Of a stretch of 56,050 nucleotides of DNA, positions 52,347 through 56,050 are shown in pieces. The position numbers and the translations under genes were made by a program. Every line of letters begins with the position of its first letter. The first letter of the stretch is position 1. The notes beneath the pieces are model-generated. The model was not told where the DNA came from, searched no databases, and saw only the letters and a program-made list of their open reading frames with translations. Source of the stretch: Candidatus Poribacteria bacterium (lineage in GTDB: Bacteria; Poribacteria; WGA-4E; WGA-3G); assembly GCA_022820835.1 (NCBI GenBank), contig JAJEET010000033.1, forward strand, positions 1 to 56,050, written 5' to 3'.

Positions 52347-53266
52347 TGAGAAATTTTATCCCACTTTACGTTATCCTGACGGTGTGCATTCTCGCCGCAG
52401 GGTGTGCCAGTAAAGAGATGGCACCAAAACCCGTTGAAATGTCAACCGCACCTGCCACCTCACTACTATTGACCCCGGCAGAAACGCTCACATCAGGCGA
52501 TCCTGTTGTGTTCAGCGTTATCGGATTCGATGCAGATGGCAAACAGACGAGTGCAATCGGCGACACGGAATGGAGTCAGACCGGCTTAACGGGGACACTT
52601 CAAGACGGCACATTTACGCCTGATACAAACGCCGCTGCACATGCAGGTACAGCTACTGTCCAATCGGGCGATATAAAAGCGACCGCTCGCGTCCGGGTGA
52701 TACCATCACTCCCGTGGACAGAGGATTTTGAGGCAATTGAACTCGAAAAGATACCCACGCACTGGATTGGTGCAACTGGTAAATTCTTTGTGCGTGAGAA
52801 AGACGGGAATAAGGTCTTAGTCAAGCCTCCACCCCAGCGCGGTTTAGACCGCTCCAATGTTTACATCGGTCCCTCAACAATGAAAGACTATCAGATCCAA
52901 GTTGACCTAATGGGCAGAAAAAATAAACGCAGAGTACCAGATATGGGACTCATTGCGAACCGATATACATTGGATATGCAGGGTAAACACCAACGTCTAC
53001 AAATCCGTTCATGGGCATCAGACTTACGGATGGCGGAGACAATCGACTTCGCTTGGGAGACAGGTGTCTGGTACACAATGAAAATGATGGTAGAAATTGC
53101 GGATGATAAAGCGATCATCCGTGGAAAGGTCTGGCGAACCGGTGAATCCGAACCGGCAGAATGGACGATCACCGCTGAAGATCCACTGCCGAATCGCGAG
53201 GGAAGTCCCGGTATCTACGGCAACTCCCCAGCCGATATCTATTATGACAATCTGAAAGTATGGTAG
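52346..53266 (+). CDS. Lipoprotein with an LamG/GH16-like C-terminal region
   Basis: The 306-residue protein has a lipoprotein signal with lipobox LAAGC (Cys20). An Ig-like segment follows (about 35-125, ending ARVRVIP), then a beta-sandwich domain from about 130 (WTEDFEAIELEKIP), similar in outline to DUF1080/3-keto-disaccharide hydrolase-like concanavalin domains. Catalytic residues are not recognised, so carbohydrate or glycoconjugate binding is the more cautious reading. Its ATG overlaps the upstream stop codon by one base. Confidence 0.8.
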   Translation: MRNFIPLYVILTVCILAAGCASKEMAPKPVEMSTAPATSLLLTPAETLTSGDPVVFSVIGFDADGKQTSAIGDTEWSQTGLTGTLQDGTFTPDTNAAAHAGTATVQSGDIKATARVRVIPSLPWTEDFEAIELEKIPTHWIGATGKFFVREKDGNKVLVKPPPQRGLDRSNVYIGPSTMKDYQIQVDLMGRKNKRRVPDMGLIANRYTLDMQGKHQRLQIRSWASDLRMAETIDFAWETGVWYTMKMMVEIADDKAIIRGKVWRTGESEPAEWTITAEDPLPNREGSPGIYGNSPADIYYDNLKVW

Positions 53267-53314
53267 CCCTCTAAAGAACACCACGCGTAACATCAAAACA
53301 AAGGAGTCGTTCAA

Positions 53315-54769
53315 TTGAAACCTTTTTGGAAATCACGATTTACCTACATCATAAAACTCACCGCACTTCTCGCTTTTGTAGTATCCACCGCCGCCGCGGA
53401 AGAAGAGATCGCTTTGTGGGGTGGTACGCTAAGTCGGAATATGGTCTCCGACGAAAAGAATATTCCCGCAAGTTGGGATTCAGAAACTGGTGAGAATATC
53501 AAATGGACTGCGGAACTCGGTTCGCAGAGTTACGCAGGCCCCCTGATTATCGGTGGAAAAATTTTCGTCGGTACGAATAACAAAGCACTCTACAACCCGA
53601 AACTGACCGGCGACCGCGGGAATCTCATGGCATTCCGAGAATCCGATGGCAAATTCCTCTGGCAAGCGACCCACACCAAACTCCCCGCAGGGAGGGTTAA
53701 CGACTGGCCCCTGCAGGGTATCTGTTCCACGCCCTATATTGAAGGCGATCGACTCTACTACGTTTCCAACCGTTGTGAAGTCGTTTGTGTTGACACTGAA
53801 GGGTTCCTTGATGGTGAAAACGACGGTCCGTTTACCGAAGAAACCGAAACAAGCGAGATTGATGCCGACATCATCTGGAGCTACGATATGATGGATGAGT
53901 TGGATGTCTTTCCGCATAATCTTGCAACTTGTTCACCACTCGCAGCCGGAGATCTGTTATTCTTAGAAACGAGTAACGGCGTTGATGAAGGGCATATTCA
54001 TATCCCTTCACCCGACGCGCCATCTTTCATCGCACTGAACAAACACACGGGTGAACTCGTCTGGGAAGATGCCTCTCCGGGTGAAAATATACTGCACGGA
54101 CAGTGGTCAAATCCCGCCTATGGCGTCATCAAAGGTGTTCCTCAGGTGATTATCCCTGGCGGCGACGGCTGGGTATACGCCTTTGAACCGGAAACCGGGG
54201 ACATCATCTGGAAGTTTGATTGTAACCCGAAAAATTCCGTCTGGGAACTCGGCGGCCGCGGCACACGTAACAACATCATCTCAACACCTGTCGTTTACGA
54301 CGATAAGATCTTTGTTGCCGTCGGACAGGACCCAGAACATGGAGAAGGCGTAGGACACCTCTGGTGCATCGATGCCTCCCAAACCGGTGATATTACCGAA
54401 ACTGCTGGTATATGGCACTTCGGCGATGAACAGTTCAATCGAACGATGTCCACCGTAGCCATCGCTGACGGACTCCTCTATATCTCAGACCTCAGCGGAT
54501 ACCTCTACTGCTTGGATGTCAAAACCGGCGACCTCTACTGGAAGCACGACACCTTCGCCGCAATCTGGGGTTCCCCCTACGTCGTGGATGGCAAGGTCTA
54601 TCTCGGCGACGAGGATGGCGATGTCGTTATCCTGAAAGCAGGCAAAACTGAAGAGGTGCTTTTTGAAACCAACATGGGCAGTGCTGTTTATACGACACCC
54701 GTCGCAAAAGACGGCGTGCTTTACATCGTAACCCGCAATACGCTGGTCGCAATAGAAGAGAAAAAATGA
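53315..54769 (+). CDS. PQQ-type beta-propeller protein, exported, second copy
   Basis: The 484-residue protein begins at TTG 53315, ten bases after AAAGGAG. It has a signal peptide (ending STAAA) and propeller blades with motifs such as FEPETGDIIWKFD and YCLDVKTGDLYWKHD. It is diverged from the first propeller in this operon. PQQ binding is not demonstrated. Its stop overlaps the start of the next gene by four bases (ATGA), indicating coupled translation. Confidence 0.87.
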   Translation: MKPFWKSRFTYIIKLTALLAFVVSTAAAEEEIALWGGTLSRNMVSDEKNIPASWDSETGENIKWTAELGSQSYAGPLIIGGKIFVGTNNKALYNPKLTGDRGNLMAFRESDGKFLWQATHTKLPAGRVNDWPLQGICSTPYIEGDRLYYVSNRCEVVCVDTEGFLDGENDGPFTEETETSEIDADIIWSYDMMDELDVFPHNLATCSPLAAGDLLFLETSNGVDEGHIHIPSPDAPSFIALNKHTGELVWEDASPGENILHGQWSNPAYGVIKGVPQVIIPGGDGWVYAFEPETGDIIWKFDCNPKNSVWELGGRGTRNNIISTPVVYDDKIFVAVGQDPEHGEGVGHLWCIDASQTGDITETAGIWHFGDEQFNRTMSTVAIADGLLYISDLSGYLYCLDVKTGDLYWKHDTFAAIWGSPYVVDGKVYLGDEDGDVVILKAGKTEEVLFETNMGSAVYTTPVAKDGVLYIVTRNTLVAIEEKK

Positions 54770-55839
54770 ACCTTACCCGAAAAATTGCTGAAAACCAAAA
54801 AGCACTTGACGCACACGTTCGAGAAATCGTCAAATGGCATTTCAGTCCGAAGACCGGATGTCCCTTTTGGCTGGAGTTCGCGGAAAACCTTGACTTCGAC
54901 CCGCGAAAAGAGATCGGTGGCTACGCCGACCTCAAGTGTCTCGGACATTTCCAAGATGAATGGCTCCGCGGCGGGCCCGTCCGACGTTGGGTACCGAAGG
55001 CTTACGCCGATGAACCGATCTATGTCTTTGAAACCGGAGGCTCAACAGGTGTTCCGAAGACTCGGATCAGCGTCCGTGATTTCTATATCGATTATGAGTT
55101 GTTCAGCAAAACCCTCTCCGATGAGGGTTTCCCGCCCAATAGCGATTGGCTCATGTTAGGACCAACGGGGCCACGCCGTTTACGCCTCGCTGTCGAGCAT
55201 CTCGCCCAACATCGCGGCGGCATCTGTTTCCACGTCGATCTCGATCCGCGCTGGGTGAACCAACTCGTGCGTTATGGAAAAAATGAGGAGATGGATGCCT
55301 ATAAGAACCACGTGATCTCACAGGCACTCAACGTGTTGCGCGCCCATGAAAACGTCCAATGCCTCTTCACCACGCCGAAGCTGTTGGAAGCGTTGTCTGA
55401 AAAAATTTCCTTGCCGAAAGCAGGCATCAAAGGCATCTTCTGCGGCGGCACCGAGATGGACGCACAGTTCCACCGTTTCGCACGCGAGGAACTCGTTCCC
55501 GGCGTTGATTTTATCCCAACTTACGGCAATACACTCATGGGATTAGCCACTTGTAAACCCTTTGATCCAGCAGATAACTACGCGATTATCTACTATCCAC
55601 CGCATCCGCGCGCTGTCATTGAGTTGGTCAACCCCGACAATCCAGAAGAGACCGTCGATTACGGCGAAACCGGACGCGTCATGCTCACAACCCTGACAAA
55701 AGAGTTTTTTGTGCCGCGTTTTTTGGAACGCGACGAAGCCGAACGCGCTGAACCAATTCCTGAATATCCATGGGATGGTGTTGAAAATCTCCGCCTCCTC
55801 ACCGAACTCCAAGAAAGCGTCGTCGTGGGAGTTTACTAA
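54766..55839 (+). CDS. PaaK-like adenylate-forming enzyme
   Basis: The 357-residue protein has the ATP-binding signature ETGGSTGVPK (from about residue 89) and a later YGNTLMG motif, as in phenylacetate-CoA ligases and related AMP-forming enzymes. It is shorter than typical PaaK proteins (about 430 residues), mainly at the C-terminus, so the usual mobile lid domain is reduced or missing. The substrate is unknown. Overlap with the propeller gene suggests that activation of a small acid is linked to the exported propeller/lipoprotein set, although the enzyme itself has no signal peptide. Confidence 0.82.
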   Translation: MNLTRKIAENQKALDAHVREIVKWHFSPKTGCPFWLEFAENLDFDPRKEIGGYADLKCLGHFQDEWLRGGPVRRWVPKAYADEPIYVFETGGSTGVPKTRISVRDFYIDYELFSKTLSDEGFPPNSDWLMLGPTGPRRLRLAVEHLAQHRGGICFHVDLDPRWVNQLVRYGKNEEMDAYKNHVISQALNVLRAHENVQCLFTTPKLLEALSEKISLPKAGIKGIFCGGTEMDAQFHRFAREELVPGVDFIPTYGNTLMGLATCKPFDPADNYAIIYYPPHPRAVIELVNPDNPEETVDYGETGRVMLTTLTKEFFVPRFLERDEAERAEPIPEYPWDGVENLRLLTELQESVVVGVY

Positions 55840-55864
55840 ACTCTCTTAATCAAAGGAGATAGAC

Positions 55865-56050
55865 ATGGAAAAAATTAAAACTCTCGAAATACAGGACCCA
55901 ATATACGAAGAAACCTATACCGCTCACATTCAGAAAAATGGGGCTGCATGGATAGGGTGGATACCAGAAGTCCCCGAAGTGAAGTGCGAAGAACACACGC
56001 AAGAAGCCTTACTGAAAACTCTCGTACACGAATTGCATGAGGCTTTAGAA
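55865..56050 (+). CDS. HicB-like antitoxin-type protein, partial
   Basis: ATG 55865, seven bases after AAGGAG, opens a frame that runs to the right edge (62 codons). The pattern YEETYTAHIQK, then GAAWIGWIPEVPEVKCEE and TQEALLKTL, matches the HicB-type partially degraded RNase-H-like fold that neutralises HicA toxins. Whether a toxin gene follows cannot be seen. Confidence 0.65.
   Translation, partial: MEKIKTLEIQDPIYEETYTAHIQKNGAAWIGWIPEVPEVKCEEHTQEALLKTLVHELHEALE

Noticed and set aside
1..56050. tRNA, rRNA or riboswitch genes
   Set aside because: I looked for cloverleaf-like or conserved rRNA segments and known riboswitch cores by eye and saw none; a covariance search would be needed to be certain.

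Overview
The window looks like a chromosomal fragment of an uncultured marine, probably sponge-associated bacterium of the Candidatus Poribacteria type. This is inferred from gene content: several phytanoyl-CoA dioxygenase (PhyH)-like proteins, WD40 and PQQ-type propellers, LamG and TPR proteins, sigma factors fused to sensor domains, aldo/keto reductases and a HicB-like protein, in a genome of middling GC. No rRNA, tRNA or other taxonomic marker is present, so the assignment is tentative. Both edges cut genes (a methyltransferase gene at the left, a HicB-like gene at the right).

Layout. 1-2431: a type IIG/ISP-like restriction-modification gene on the minus strand with its own promoter, then a roughly 440-bp non-autonomous element with IS200/IS605-style hairpins at both ends. 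2440-8277: a plus-strand run of S10 carboxypeptidase, Gfo/Idh/MocA oxidoreductase, OLD-like ATPase/TOPRIM protein, GNAT acetyltransferase and aldo/keto reductase. 8613-11987: a MacA-like adaptor and MacB-type permease without an ATPase. 12197-18644: SDR oxidoreductase, a PhyH-HEAT fusion (minus), a small EGKA-repeat membrane protein, a class III aminotransferase and two tandem-duplicated PhyH genes. 18727-21639: a small membrane protein, an AT-rich SfiI-type restriction-modification pair and a HAD phosphatase. 21810-30439: an aldo/keto reductase and a cluster of three paralogous WD40 genes on the minus strand. One WD40 gene is fused to a membrane-anchored ECF sigma factor, one is secreted and intact, and one is secreted but broken by a 13-bp tandem duplication. 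An APH-like kinase gene lies among them. 30810-41072: a cupin and a giant 3181-residue TPR/LamG protein. 41410-43556: a small membrane protein and an AAA ATPase plus PIN-nuclease pair that looks like a defence or toxin module. 43607-47168: a ThDP enzyme (minus), a LamG protein and a fourth PhyH. 47498-50494: a second membrane-anchored ECF sigma factor, fused to a trypsin-like protease and TPRs. 51027-55839: an operon of PQQ-type propeller, lipoprotein, PQQ-type propeller and PaaK-like adenylate-forming enzyme.

The most striking theme is the pair of sigma factors at 22667-25291 and 47498-50494. They share the same sigma2-sigma4-transmembrane module but carry different output-side domains: a WD40 propeller in one and an S1-type protease with TPRs in the other. 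Free copies of the same propeller carry signal peptides, which places the propeller outside the cytoplasm. The arrangement suggests one-polypeptide transmembrane transcription switches with exchangeable sensors.

A second theme is intergenic structure. It includes arrays of degenerate 7-bp repeats, a dispersed hairpin family with a GGTT-N3-5-(A)ACC core, and a repeat family starting AGGACTTACGC, one copy of which looks like a small MITE. A third theme is that three of the four PhyH-like proteins lack the iron-binding Asp (HxG or HxA in place of HxD).
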